From contig NZ_NDYP01000003.1 of the NCBI RefSeq assembly GCF_002165775.1, positions 310,001 to 374,000 on the forward strand: a stretch of DNA of 64,000 bases, written 5' to 3'. The translations under genes and the position numbers were made by a program. A model generated the notes under the pieces. The model was given only the letters and a program-made list of their open reading frames with translations. It ran no database searches and had not been told where the DNA came from. This document shows, in pieces, positions 1 through 8,188 of this stretch. Origin of the DNA: Campylobacter concisus (GTDB lineage: Bacteria; Campylobacterota; Campylobacteria; Campylobacterales; Campylobacteraceae). The first letter of the stretch is position 1. Each line of letters begins with the position of its first letter.

Positions 1-611
1 AAAAGCACAAAAGCAAGCCATTTTGAGTCGTCTTTGTAAAGCGTATATGCGCCAAGTACTATAAAAATGATAAAACCAAAACCAAAGTCGCCCTGATAAG
101 CTATCATAAAAAACCAAACTGTTGCAAAGATAAGGCTTTGGGCTACTAGTACACCTTTTTTACTAGCAAAAGAAACCGCAAACGCTCCGATACTCCAAAG
201 CAAGATACCACCGCTTGGCTCATCGCTAATGTTATAAATTTGAGCAATAAGAGCAATCGCTGCACCAAAGCAGAAATTTCCAAGAAATAACATCGCCGTT
301 GATAGATTTTCCTTTCCCTTTACGAGATAGTAAATTCCACCAAAATTTACAAGCCCAAGCACAAACAATACAAGTGCTAAACGTCCTAGTCTTGGTATCT
401 CTTCCCAATTTGCACCAACGAGCGTAAAAAAGGCTAGCGCAAAAAAGAGATATGCTACGAGTTTTAAGACAAAACTTATCTTGTCACTATGGGCATCAGG
501 GTCGATGTCATATAAATTTGCTATTTTTATAGCGGTCTCTTTATCGACTATGCCATCACTTTGCCACCGATCCAGCTCTTTTGCTAGAAAAATTCTATTT
601 AAAAAGTTCAT
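1..611 (-). CDS. DUF2157-type integral membrane protein (partial, C-terminus outside window)
   Basis: An open reading frame starts at ATG 611 on the minus strand and runs off the left edge without a stop, giving about 203 residues. The start reads MNFLNRIFLAKELDRWQSDG, a soluble N-terminal helix region, and is followed by hydrophobic segments such as LVAYLFFALAFFTLVGANW and FGAAIALIAQIYNI. An N-terminal amphipathic part followed by many short transmembrane helices, including the 'A.IAQIYN' stretch, is typical of DUF2157 proteins as I know them. Their function is unknown, so none is assigned. The gene is monocistronic as far as visible: the next gene upstream is a decayed nhaA fragment about 95 bp away. 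Confidence 0.7.
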   Translation of the reverse strand, partial: MNFLNRIFLAKELDRWQSDGIVDKETAIKIANLYDIDPDAHSDKISFVLKLVAYLFFALAFFTLVGANWEEIPRLGRLALVLFVLGLVNFGGIYYLVKGKENLSTAMLFLGNFCFGAAIALIAQIYNISDEPSGGILLWSIGAFAVSFASKKGVLVAQSLIFATVWFFMIAYQGDFGFGFIIFIVLGAYTLYKDDSKWLAFVL

Positions 612-706
612 TATTCACACTTTCTTTTATAAGATATACAAAACACCAAATTTCTAGCCAGTACCTTAAATACCGTATTTATGTCCATTGACACTGCCTT
701 AGTCTT

Positions 707-1075
707 TCAACAAAAAATATAATTGTGATTTAAAATATAAAAAAATACAGAAGCTAAAATGCCACCGATGATAAAAATTTTTAACAAGGTAGCTTGGGCC
801 AGACTCCTAAGCTTTGCTTTAAAAATTTCTCGCTTAAGTCTAAACCCAAGTAAAAAGAAAAAAACGGCCATCAAACTATCATTTACCAAAAGGATAAGGG
901 GCCTTTGTATCGGCGATTTACCAAAATTTAGCCTTGTATCGATTTGTAAAAATGAGTTATAAAAACTGCTTAAAAAAACATTTTCAAAGATAAATGCTAC
1001 TAAAGTAGCAGCGATAATAAAAATACCACCGCTAGCTTCACCTATAAAAAAATCCCAAAAATTCCTAAAACCCAT
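707..1075 (-). pseudogene. nhaA: Truncated Na+/H+ antiporter NhaA remnant (N-terminal third only)
   Basis: The 122-residue product matches the start of NhaA: an N-terminal 'EASGGIFIIAATLVAFIFEN' helix, then 'VNDSLMAVFFFLLGFRLKRE', which corresponds to the conserved NDGLMA-FFFLVGLELKRE region of the family. NhaA proteins are normally around 380-400 residues with about 12 transmembrane helices. Here the frame stops after roughly the first three, and nothing NhaA-like follows in the 95 bp before the next gene. The essential later helices with the paired aspartates are absent, so the product cannot be a working antiporter of the known type. A deletion remnant is the simplest reading. A short expressed membrane peptide cannot be excluded. 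Confidence 0.72.
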
Positions 1076-1091
1076 AAAGACCCTTAAAAAA

Positions 1092-1505
1092 CTAAAACCT
1101 AGGAATAGCTGCCCTTGTGAGTTTAGAAAATTTTACGCCCTTTAAGCCGGCGATCCTTTCAGCAAAGCGTTCAATTTTGCCCGCCTCGCCTCTTATTGAA
1201 ATCGTTTCTAAGCAGTTATGATGATCGACATGAACATGGTTTGTGCAGATGATTTTCACATCAGAGCTATGCTCTATATCCATCTTTTTATTCACCAAAT
1301 CGTTGTGATGATGCATATAAATGAGCGTCAAAACCCCGATCAACTCCTCGCTAGCGTCTTTCCAGCTATCACTTACGATCTTTTCACGTATCAAATCTCT
1401 CGTAAATTCGCTCCTAGAAGCATAGCCTTGTTCGCTAACCTTTTTATCTAGTTCGTCTAGTAACTGACTAGGTAAAGAAACACTAAAACGTATAACACTA
1501 TCCAT
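1092..1505 (-). CDS. nikR: Nickel-responsive transcriptional regulator NikR
   Basis: NikR is a ribbon-helix-helix repressor that binds Ni(II) and controls nickel uptake and nickel-enzyme genes. The start chosen is ATG 1505 ([20 protein letters not shown]), because a GGAG box lies 6 bp upstream; a longer in-frame extension has no such site. The product is 137 residues, normal for the family. Residues 1-45 form the DNA-binding domain and the rest the ACT-like nickel domain. H79, H90, H92 and C98 have the same spacing as the square-planar nickel ligands of E. coli NikR (H76, H87, H89, C95). It follows hypF by 45 bp on the same strand, which fits a link to hydrogenase nickel supply. A palindrome in that gap may be its operator. 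Confidence 0.95.
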   Translation of the reverse strand: MDSVIRFSVSLPSQLLDELDKKVSEQGYASRSEFTRDLIREKIVSDSWKDASEELIGVLTLIYMHHHNDLVNKKMDIEHSSDVKIICTNHVHVDHHNCLETISIRGEAGKIERFAERIAGLKGVKFSKLTRAAIPRF

Positions 1506-1524
1506 TTTCTGCTCCTTTCTCGTT

Positions 1525-1543
1525 TGATTACCGTTTATAATCA
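1525..1543. promoter_or_regulatory. Inverted repeat TGATTA-N7-TAATCA upstream of nikR
   Basis: A perfect 6-bp inverted repeat (TGATTA at 1525-1530, TAATCA at 1538-1543) sits in the 45-bp gap between the hypF stop and the nikR start, 20-38 bp upstream of the nikR ATG. A symmetric site this close to a ribbon-helix-helix regulator's own gene suggests an autoregulatory operator. It is not an exact match to the NikR consensus sequences I know, so NikR as the binder is inference. Confidence 0.35.
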
Positions 1544-1550
1544 TTATACA

Positions 1551-3776
1551 TCACTTATTAGAAAATGTGGATAAATAATAATAAATTTGCCCTAAATTTA
1601 CGTTAGAATCGTTGCTACAGAATTTTTTATTGATATAAAATTTCAAATTTGCTTTAGTAAATTTTTTGTAAATAAGTTCGAGTAAAGTCTTATTTTGAAA
1701 AACTCCGCCGCTTAGCAAAATTTCCATTTTTTCTTTTTTTGAAATTTCAAAAATAATATCAGCCAAGCCATTTATAAACGCCGTTGCAGCCACTCTTGGC
1801 TCATCTTTTAAAGTACTTTTAAAAGCTTCTTTAATGCCGATCACTCCATTATCTAGGCTAAATTTGTAACACACATCTAAATTTTTATCATAAAGCGCTT
1901 CAAGCCTCATACCGCTCTCGCCCTCAAAGCTTGAGTGAAAAAGACCACAGATAATAGCACCAAATGCGTCAAATATCCTACCAACCGAGCTAGTCTTTAC
2001 TAAGTTTAATCCTTTTTGCTCCATTTTTTTAAAATTTGCAAGCATTTTTTCATCAAAATTTACTAAAAATTTACTCGCTTCTTCTTCAAGTGAGTACTTC
2101 AAAATAATAGAATAAGCGATGAGATAGATATTTTTTATGCTATTTTCGCCACCAAATAAGCTAAATTCATCAAAATGATAAACTCTCTCGTAATTCTTTT
2201 TATCTAGCTTAAAGACTTCTCCACCCCAAATTTTGCCATCCTCCCCATATCCAGTGCCATCAAAACAAAATCCAAGATACTCTTTGTCTACTAGTTCATT
2301 TTCAAAGATCACGCTTAGCAGATGCGCGTAGTGGTGCTGCAAATAAACTAGCTCAAAGCCCTGATCCTTTGCCCATTTTGTGTTTAAAAAATTTGGATGC
2401 AGATCGGCTATGACCTTGTCTATTTTTAGGTTGTAGGTCTTTTCAAAAAGGGTAAAAATATCTTTAAATCTATCAAAAGTCGCCACGTTTTTTAGGTCGC
2501 CGATATACGGGCTAATCATCAAAAGGCCGTCTTTGTATATACAAAAAGAACTTTTTAGCTCCGCTCCAAGGGCTAAAAATGTCCCTTTTTGCTTGAAATT
2601 TGTATGGATGAAATTTGGATTTAAGCCACGACTCGTTCTTGTGAAAATTGTCTCATCACCAACGCAAAATGCGATACTATCGTCACTTGGTGAGTAAATT
2701 TCGCGGTCGTGATCAAGGTAAAAGTCTATGACATCGCCTAGCTTTACTCTTAGCTCACTCTCATCTTTTATCACAACTTCGCCTGAGATATTTGCGCTAG
2801 TTGCGATGATGTCGTGTTCTAAATAGTCAAACAACAAAAGATGTATGCCACTAAATGCGAGCATGACGCCAAGCTTATTTAAATTTGGAGCGACGCTTTT
2901 TGCGATATTTGAGCCATTTTTTGCCTCAAGCAAGACGATTGGCTTTAAATTTGAAGTAAGAAGCCTGGCCTCTGACTCTGAAATTTTTGCTATTTTTCTA
3001 GCATTTTCTAAATTTTTACTCATTAGGGCAAAGGGCTTGCTTGGGCGGTGCTTTCTAGCTCTTAGCTCGCTAACTGCGGCTTCATTTGTCGCATCACAAA
3101 TCAAATGAAAGCCACCAAGCCCTTTAATGGCTAAGATTTTGCCCTCGTTTATGAGCTTAGCCGCATCTTTGGCCGCTTCGTTTTTACTAGCCAAGGCTTT
3201 ACCAAATTTATCTTTTAGATAGAGCTTTGGTCCACAGTTTGGGCAGGAGATCGGCTCTGCGTGATAGCGGCGGTTAAGCGGATCTTTATACTCGCTCTCG
3301 CAAAATTTGCACATTTTAAACTCATTCATCGTCGTATTTACCCGGTCATAAGGCAATGCTTTGATGATGGAAAATCTTGGTCCGCAGTTGGTGCAGTTTA
3401 TAAATGGATATTTGTAGCGTGGATTTGTGGGGTCATAAAACTCGCGCAAGCAGTCATCGCAAAGCGCGTAATCAGGCAAAATAGGCGCTTGTTTGGTGGC
3501 TCTTTTTGAAGCGATGATCTCAAGCTTTTTATAAATTTTATCTATCTTAATCTTCTTTAGCTCATCGATCCTAGCAAGGGCTGGTAGCTTCTCATAGAGC
3601 TCCTTTTCAAAAACCAAAAAGCCAGCCTCATCGCCGCTAAAATTTAGCTTCACGCCCTCATCATCATTGTAAATTTCACCAACGAGGGCAAATTTATGCG
3701 CCAAAGTATAGACAAAAGGTCTAAAACCAACGCCTTGAACTAAGCCCTTGATCTCATATCTAAAGCTTGATCTCAA
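1551..3776 (-). CDS. hypF: Carbamoyltransferase HypF, [NiFe]-hydrogenase maturation
   Basis: HypF makes the carbamoyl group used with HypE to build the CN ligands of the NiFe active site. Domains appear in order: acylphosphatase-like (RYEIKGLVQGVGFRPFVY), two zinc fingers with paired CxxC motifs (CDDC...CTNC and CKFC...CPNC), a YrdC-like domain, and a Kae1-like domain with the LQHHYAHLLSV metal site. Length is about 741 residues, normal for HypF. No ATG exists at the 5' end. TTG at 3776 is preferred because a GGA box lies 7 bp upstream; TTG 3794 has none. The start overlaps the end of the hydE-like gene, which indicates translational coupling as last gene of the hyd operon. No other hyp genes are in the window. 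Confidence 0.95.
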   Translation of the reverse strand: MRSSFRYEIKGLVQGVGFRPFVYTLAHKFALVGEIYNDDEGVKLNFSGDEAGFLVFEKELYEKLPALARIDELKKIKIDKIYKKLEIIASKRATKQAPILPDYALCDDCLREFYDPTNPRYKYPFINCTNCGPRFSIIKALPYDRVNTTMNEFKMCKFCESEYKDPLNRRYHAEPISCPNCGPKLYLKDKFGKALASKNEAAKDAAKLINEGKILAIKGLGGFHLICDATNEAAVSELRARKHRPSKPFALMSKNLENARKIAKISESEARLLTSNLKPIVLLEAKNGSNIAKSVAPNLNKLGVMLAFSGIHLLLFDYLEHDIIATSANISGEVVIKDESELRVKLGDVIDFYLDHDREIYSPSDDSIAFCVGDETIFTRTSRGLNPNFIHTNFKQKGTFLALGAELKSSFCIYKDGLLMISPYIGDLKNVATFDRFKDIFTLFEKTYNLKIDKVIADLHPNFLNTKWAKDQGFELVYLQHHYAHLLSVIFENELVDKEYLGFCFDGTGYGEDGKIWGGEVFKLDKKNYERVYHFDEFSLFGGENSIKNIYLIAYSIILKYSLEEEASKFLVNFDEKMLANFKKMEQKGLNLVKTSSVGRIFDAFGAIICGLFHSSFEGESGMRLEALYDKNLDVCYKFSLDNGVIGIKEAFKSTLKDEPRVAATAFINGLADIIFEISKKEKMEILLSGGVFQNKTLLELIYKKFTKANLKFYINKKFCSNDSNVNLGQIYYYLSTFSNK

Positions 3777-5232
3777 TGCCAAATCCGGGGTCAAAATTTG
3801 TTTTTATGTTTGGGTTTAGGTGCTTTTTTATCAAGTTGCTAACTACCTTATTATAAAATAAATCCCCGCTTAAAGTAACATTTTTGATGTTAAATTTATC
3901 TCGTTTTTCATAGCTAAAATCGCTCAAAAAATGCGCCAAAGACTCGGTGCAACCAAAGCTGATGTTCTTCTCTCCAGCGCCAGCAAGGACAAACGAAATG
4001 ATACTTTTTACAAACTTAACCCCGTCTAAACCAAAGTCATCTTTCATCTTATAATCGATCCTAACGCCCTTTTGACCGTTAAAATCAGCTGCCATAAGAA
4101 GCAAATTCTCCCCTGCTTTTTTAAACTCACTGCTTGTGCCAAGCAAGCGTCCAGCTATACAAAATAGCGAGAAAAAGCTAGCGTTTGAGCTAAATTTACC
4201 GCTTGGCAAGGTGTGCTCTTTACTGAAGTTTTCAAGTAGTCTTTCGCCGCCTTCCTCGGCTCTTATGAGCTCATAAATTTCTTCAAAGCTACTAAATTTT
4301 GGCAAAAATAGAAGCTGCGTTTTGCTTGATTTTGAAAGCAGGCAAATTTCATCATCGCTAAATTTGCTAAATTTTAGCCCCAAAGCTATATCGCCAAAAT
4401 TACTAAGCTCAATTTCCCCGTTTTTTGCATAGAAAAATGGGCTTAAAACTGCGCTATTTTCAAGTAAAATAAGCCTTGAAAGAGCATTTTTTTGCTCCTT
4501 TACAGCAACGCTTAAAAAGCTAAAGCCCTCTTTATTTAGCTGTTCGCAAACGGCGTAAAGAAAAAGATCATTTGGCGCCATCACGTCAAAAAATAGCGGT
4601 GCGTCCTCGTGATTTTGCCTATAAATGGCTGTCGTCTTTAGAGCTAAAAGTGGCTTTTCAAAGCTAGCTAAAAATGTCAAAACTCTATCATCGGCGATAA
4701 AAATTTTTGGTAGCTGCTTTAAATTTACAGGCATCAAGAAATTTGCGTCAAAATTTACGCCAAGAGAAATTTCATATAAATTTTCATCTTGCTCTACGCA
4801 AACGCTCTTGCCGTTTTTTAACAAATTTAGGCAAGCTTTTAGCTTTTCATTAAAATTTTCAAGCGTTATCTCACCCTCAAATTTACTCTCACATAGCACG
4901 CCACTTTCATTTAAGATAGCCTTTTCGCTAGCCAAAAATGTGCTCGCTTGAGTCGGAGTTAGGCCGCCAAATTTTATCTCATTTATCTTGCTATCTTCAT
5001 CAAGCTCACTTGCAGCCAAGACCTCACTGTGCTTTATAAAAAGACTAAATGGCAAGAGCGCGCTTGCTTTATTTGCCACGCTCTCAAGCTCGCTGGTATT
5101 GCCACTTACCTTTAGACAAGTTTCATCATCTCTGCACTTTATACTATGAGCTAGATCGCCAGCAAGCAAGCGTAAAAATGGCACCAGAAACGAAGCATCT
5201 TTGTGGCAAGTAAATTTAAAAGCAAGTATCAT
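3760..5232 (-). CDS. hydE: HydE-like protein of the uptake hydrogenase operon
   Basis: A 490-residue protein follows directly after the hydrogenase maturation protease and overlaps both neighbours (4 bp with hydD, about 17 bp with hypF). In Wolinella and Helicobacter pylori the corresponding position after hydABCD holds hydE, a protein of about this size needed for hydrogenase but of undefined biochemical role. I see no signal peptide and no classical cofactor motif. A glycine-rich 'GCTESLAHFLSDFSYEKRD...SGDLFYNK' C-terminal part looks distantly like the sugar-kinase/Kae1 fold also present in HypF; that likeness is my inference. It should not be confused with the radical-SAM HydE of [FeFe] hydrogenases. 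Assignment rests mainly on position and length. Confidence 0.72.
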   Translation of the reverse strand: MILAFKFTCHKDASFLVPFLRLLAGDLAHSIKCRDDETCLKVSGNTSELESVANKASALLPFSLFIKHSEVLAASELDEDSKINEIKFGGLTPTQASTFLASEKAILNESGVLCESKFEGEITLENFNEKLKACLNLLKNGKSVCVEQDENLYEISLGVNFDANFLMPVNLKQLPKIFIADDRVLTFLASFEKPLLALKTTAIYRQNHEDAPLFFDVMAPNDLFLYAVCEQLNKEGFSFLSVAVKEQKNALSRLILLENSAVLSPFFYAKNGEIELSNFGDIALGLKFSKFSDDEICLLSKSSKTQLLFLPKFSSFEEIYELIRAEEGGERLLENFSKEHTLPSGKFSSNASFFSLFCIAGRLLGTSSEFKKAGENLLLMAADFNGQKGVRIDYKMKDDFGLDGVKFVKSIISFVLAGAGEKNISFGCTESLAHFLSDFSYEKRDKFNIKNVTLSGDLFYNKVVSNLIKKHLNPNIKTNFDPGFGIEIKL

Positions 5233-5771
5233 TTTAAACCTTTTTTAGCGTATTCATCAACGATATCATTTAGGGTGAAATTTGCTACTTTTTCACACTT
5301 AAAATCAAGCTCTTTTAAGTGATCAAGCAGCGTTTTTTCTAAAATATTAGAAGCGTTTATAACCTCATCTGAGAGGCTAAAATTTGATGATTCTATGCGG
5401 CTAGGCACGATGCCTAAAATTTTAGTCGTAGGTCTATCGCCTGCAAGCTCCATTAGATGAAGGGTCTGGAGCATCTCTATCTCGTGAGCCGAGCCGTCCC
5501 AGCTGATAAAATTTGGCACATTTAGAAAGTCAAAAAAATAAACATCACCCACGCTTGCACCATTTGCGCTAATGCAATCAACGACGATAAGATAGTCAAA
5601 TTCACTTATGATGTGAGTTAGAGCGAGGGCTAAAGTGCCACCGTCCATTAGAGTAAGCTCGTTTTTAGAGCTTGTAAATTTATAGTTTTTAGCCATCAAA
5701 TTTACAAAATGAGCACCTATGCCCTCATCGGCAAACATCACGTTGCCGATACCAAGAACCAGCACTCTCAT
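5229..5771 (-). CDS. hydD: Hydrogenase maturation protease HydD (peptidase family M52)
   Basis: This enzyme removes the C-terminal tail of the hydrogenase large subunit after nickel insertion. The 180-residue product opens with the family signature VLGIGNVMFADEGIGAH. E16, D65 and H96 sit where the HybD/HyaD nickel-contacting Glu, Asp and His are expected. Its substrate is plausibly HydB encoded two genes upstream, whose C-terminus carries the DPCIACAVH cleavage region. The gene abuts hydC at 5771 and overlaps the hydE-like gene by 4 bp, so it is translated within one operon. It is slightly longer than E. coli HybD, with an extra C-terminal segment of about 20 residues. Confidence 0.93.
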   Translation of the reverse strand: MRVLVLGIGNVMFADEGIGAHFVNLMAKNYKFTSSKNELTLMDGGTLALALTHIISEFDYLIVVDCISANGASVGDVYFFDFLNVPNFISWDGSAHEIEMLQTLHLMELAGDRPTTKILGIVPSRIESSNFSLSDEVINASNILEKTLLDHLKELDFKCEKVANFTLNDIVDEYAKKGLK

Positions 5772-6451
5772 CAGTGTTCTTTTACAAATTTATAACCACT
5801 AACGATGGCGTCCATCGCTCCATTTTTGCCTTTAACAGCGTTAAATACCGCCATATAAACATGAATCGGCACAAATATCATAATGACCCACATACAAATT
5901 CTATGTATCGTTCTGACATTTGCTAGTCCGCCCATAAGCTCTTCAAAAAACCTAGCTGGCTCATAAAGTGCTCCGCCAAGTCCCTCATGATAAACATGAA
6001 CATAAAGCACAAGACCACTTAGGCAAATAAGAGTCAAAATAAGATAAAAGAAAAAGTATGAGGCAAACTGCAAAGGATTATAAACGCCCCTTAAATGCGG
6101 ATGTGGCCCCATAAAAAGATAGTATTTGATCTGTGCGATCCAAATTTTTGGATTTAGAAAATCAACCACACTCATCCACTCTTTTTTACTATGTTTATCA
6201 AAGACAAATAGATAAAATTTAAAGATAAACGCCGCTATTAGCACAAAGCCAGCGATCTGATGAGCCATACGCCACTTTGCTTGCATAAAATTTGTAGGCT
6301 CGCTCGTAATCTCTGGACTCACAAAAACGTATGAGATATAGTAGCCACTCACAACTAAAAGTGTGATCGCTGCAAATCTAATCCAGTGTGTCAGCCTAAC
6401 GCCGATGGAGAATTCGTATTCGCTGATCCTGTCAGCATTTTTATGTGACAT
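5771..6451 (-). CDS. hydC: Ni/Fe-hydrogenase cytochrome b subunit HydC
   Basis: HydC is the di-heme membrane anchor that passes electrons from H2 oxidation to menaquinone. The 226-residue protein has four to five hydrophobic helices (for example IRFAAITLLVVSGYYISYVF and YFFFYLILTLICLSGLVLYV). Histidines suited to heme b ligation lie in the membrane helices (LTHWIRF, MAHQIAGF, RTIHRICMW, PIHVYMA). The family is the HyaC/HydC type of group 1 uptake hydrogenases. It lies 9 bp after hydB and touches hydD, as in Wolinella succinogenes hydABC. Electron flow to the quinone pool is known for the Wolinella homologue, not shown here. Confidence 0.95.
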   Translation of the reverse strand: MSHKNADRISEYEFSIGVRLTHWIRFAAITLLVVSGYYISYVFVSPEITSEPTNFMQAKWRMAHQIAGFVLIAAFIFKFYLFVFDKHSKKEWMSVVDFLNPKIWIAQIKYYLFMGPHPHLRGVYNPLQFASYFFFYLILTLICLSGLVLYVHVYHEGLGGALYEPARFFEELMGGLANVRTIHRICMWVIMIFVPIHVYMAVFNAVKGKNGAMDAIVSGYKFVKEH

Positions 6452-6460
6452 ATTCTCTCC

Positions 6461-8179
6461 TTACAAATTTGGATTTATCTTATAAGTACTCAAATCATTT
6501 CCCTTTGTATCCATAACATGCACAGCACATGCGATGCAAGGATCGTAAGAGTGAATTTTTCGTATTATCTCAAGTGGCTTTGAAAGATCAGTGATCTTTA
6601 AACCAACTAAGCACGCCTCATAGCTTCCCATTTGATTTTGTGCGTCTTTTGGAGAGGCGTTCCATGTGCTTGGTACGACTGCTTGCCAGTTTGTGATAAC
6701 GCCATCTTTTATGCGACACCAGTGGCTAAGCGCACCTCTTGGAGCGTTGCCTTGAAAATTTCCTTTATATTCTTTTTTGTTATCGATTACATATTTTGCG
6801 CAAGTCTCTTGATCTGTCTTTAAATTTTCGATCAGGGCATTAAATGCGTCCATCGTGTGCTCTGCGACAACTTTTGCTTCAAGCATACGAGCAGCGGTTC
6901 TGCCTAGAGTTGAAAAGACCGCGCTTAGTGGCAAGCCACTCTTTGCTAAAAACTCATCAACTACCTTTTTAACTCTCTCGTTGCCTCTAGCGTAGTTTAT
7001 GACGATGCTTGCGATCGGTCCTACTTGCATAGGCAAGCCGTCATATCTTGGTGCTTTGATCCAGCTATATTTACCCTTTGTGTCAAAAAGCTTGCTGTGA
7101 GCTAGCTTGCCCTCGCCGTCTATGCTCTCGCCATCAACAAGGCCTGTGTAGTTTGCCTCGGTCTCGCCGTCATATGGGTGAAGCGCTTTGTCATTTTTAT
7201 ACCAAGCTCTTGTCGCCTCTTCTGTGATCTTGTCTTCGTCTATGTCATAAACCTTGCTAAGATCGCCATTTAAGATGATGCCACCTTTAAATAGATGGTC
7301 ATTTTTGCCGATCAAAAACTCATCGTAGCAGAATAAATTTGATACGCCAACGTCGTTTAGAACGCTTGGCTCGTTTGCATAAGCCTTAGCTGCCATCAAG
7401 ATATCTGGGTAGTAAGCTCTATCTACAAATTCTTTTATCTCAGCAAATTTACTCATGTATTCGCCCATTCTGGCTGGATCAAGCAGGTCCATCACGCAAG
7501 TCACGCCACCAACTGTTAGACTTTGTGGATGTGGGTTTTTCGCACCAAAGATAGCCATCATCTGAGCTGCTGTTCTTTGAATTCTAAGGCACTCTAAGTA
7601 GTGAGAGAGGACGATTAAATTTTGCTCAGGAGTAAATTTATATGTGCTATGTCCCCAGTATGCGTTAGCAAATGGTCCAAGGTTGCCCTTTTTAACAAAG
7701 GCTTCAACCCTCTCTTTTACCTCTTTTAGCTTATCAGCTCCTGTGGCAAATGGCGTGCTTGTGTATTTAAACGCCTCTTCGCTAGCCTTATGCACGTCTG
7801 CGCTTAGTGCAGAGACGACATCTGCCCAGTCCATGCCGTGAAGCTGATAAAAGTGCACGATGTGATCGTGAAGATATAAAGCTGCATTCATAAGCGTTCT
7901 AGTTAGCTCAGCATTTAGCGGAGGCTTGATGCCAAGGGCGTTCTCAACTGCGACTATGCCTGCTCGGTAGTGCGAGTATGTGCAAACACCGCAAATTCTT
8001 TGCATGAAAAAGCCAGCATCTCTTGGGTCTCTGTTTTTTACTATCTGCTCTAAGCCTCTCCAAAGAGTTGAGCCAGAGTAAGCCTCTTTGACAACGTTGT
8101 TTTCATCGACTACGACTTCTATTCTTAAGTGCCCTTCGATACGTGTTATAGGGTCTATTACTATTCTTTTTTCACTCAT
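6461..8179 (-). CDS. hydB: Uptake [NiFe]-hydrogenase large subunit HydB
   Basis: This is the catalytic subunit carrying the NiFe(CN)2CO centre. The N-terminal signature RICGVCTYSH supplies the first CxxC pair of nickel ligands and the C-terminal DPCIACAVHVMD the second. Maturation is expected after the His of that motif, which would remove about the last 15 residues (VMDTKGNDLSTYKINPNL region). Length of 572 residues is normal for group 1 hydrogenases. The subunit has no signal peptide and would be carried across the membrane with the Tat substrate HydA, the usual 'hitchhiker' route. It lies 9 bp downstream of hydA and 9 bp upstream of hydC. Confidence 0.97.
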   Translation of the reverse strand: MSEKRIVIDPITRIEGHLRIEVVVDENNVVKEAYSGSTLWRGLEQIVKNRDPRDAGFFMQRICGVCTYSHYRAGIVAVENALGIKPPLNAELTRTLMNAALYLHDHIVHFYQLHGMDWADVVSALSADVHKASEEAFKYTSTPFATGADKLKEVKERVEAFVKKGNLGPFANAYWGHSTYKFTPEQNLIVLSHYLECLRIQRTAAQMMAIFGAKNPHPQSLTVGGVTCVMDLLDPARMGEYMSKFAEIKEFVDRAYYPDILMAAKAYANEPSVLNDVGVSNLFCYDEFLIGKNDHLFKGGIILNGDLSKVYDIDEDKITEEATRAWYKNDKALHPYDGETEANYTGLVDGESIDGEGKLAHSKLFDTKGKYSWIKAPRYDGLPMQVGPIASIVINYARGNERVKKVVDEFLAKSGLPLSAVFSTLGRTAARMLEAKVVAEHTMDAFNALIENLKTDQETCAKYVIDNKKEYKGNFQGNAPRGALSHWCRIKDGVITNWQAVVPSTWNASPKDAQNQMGSYEACLVGLKITDLSKPLEIIRKIHSYDPCIACAVHVMDTKGNDLSTYKINPNL

Positions 8180-8188
8180 TTTTTCGCC

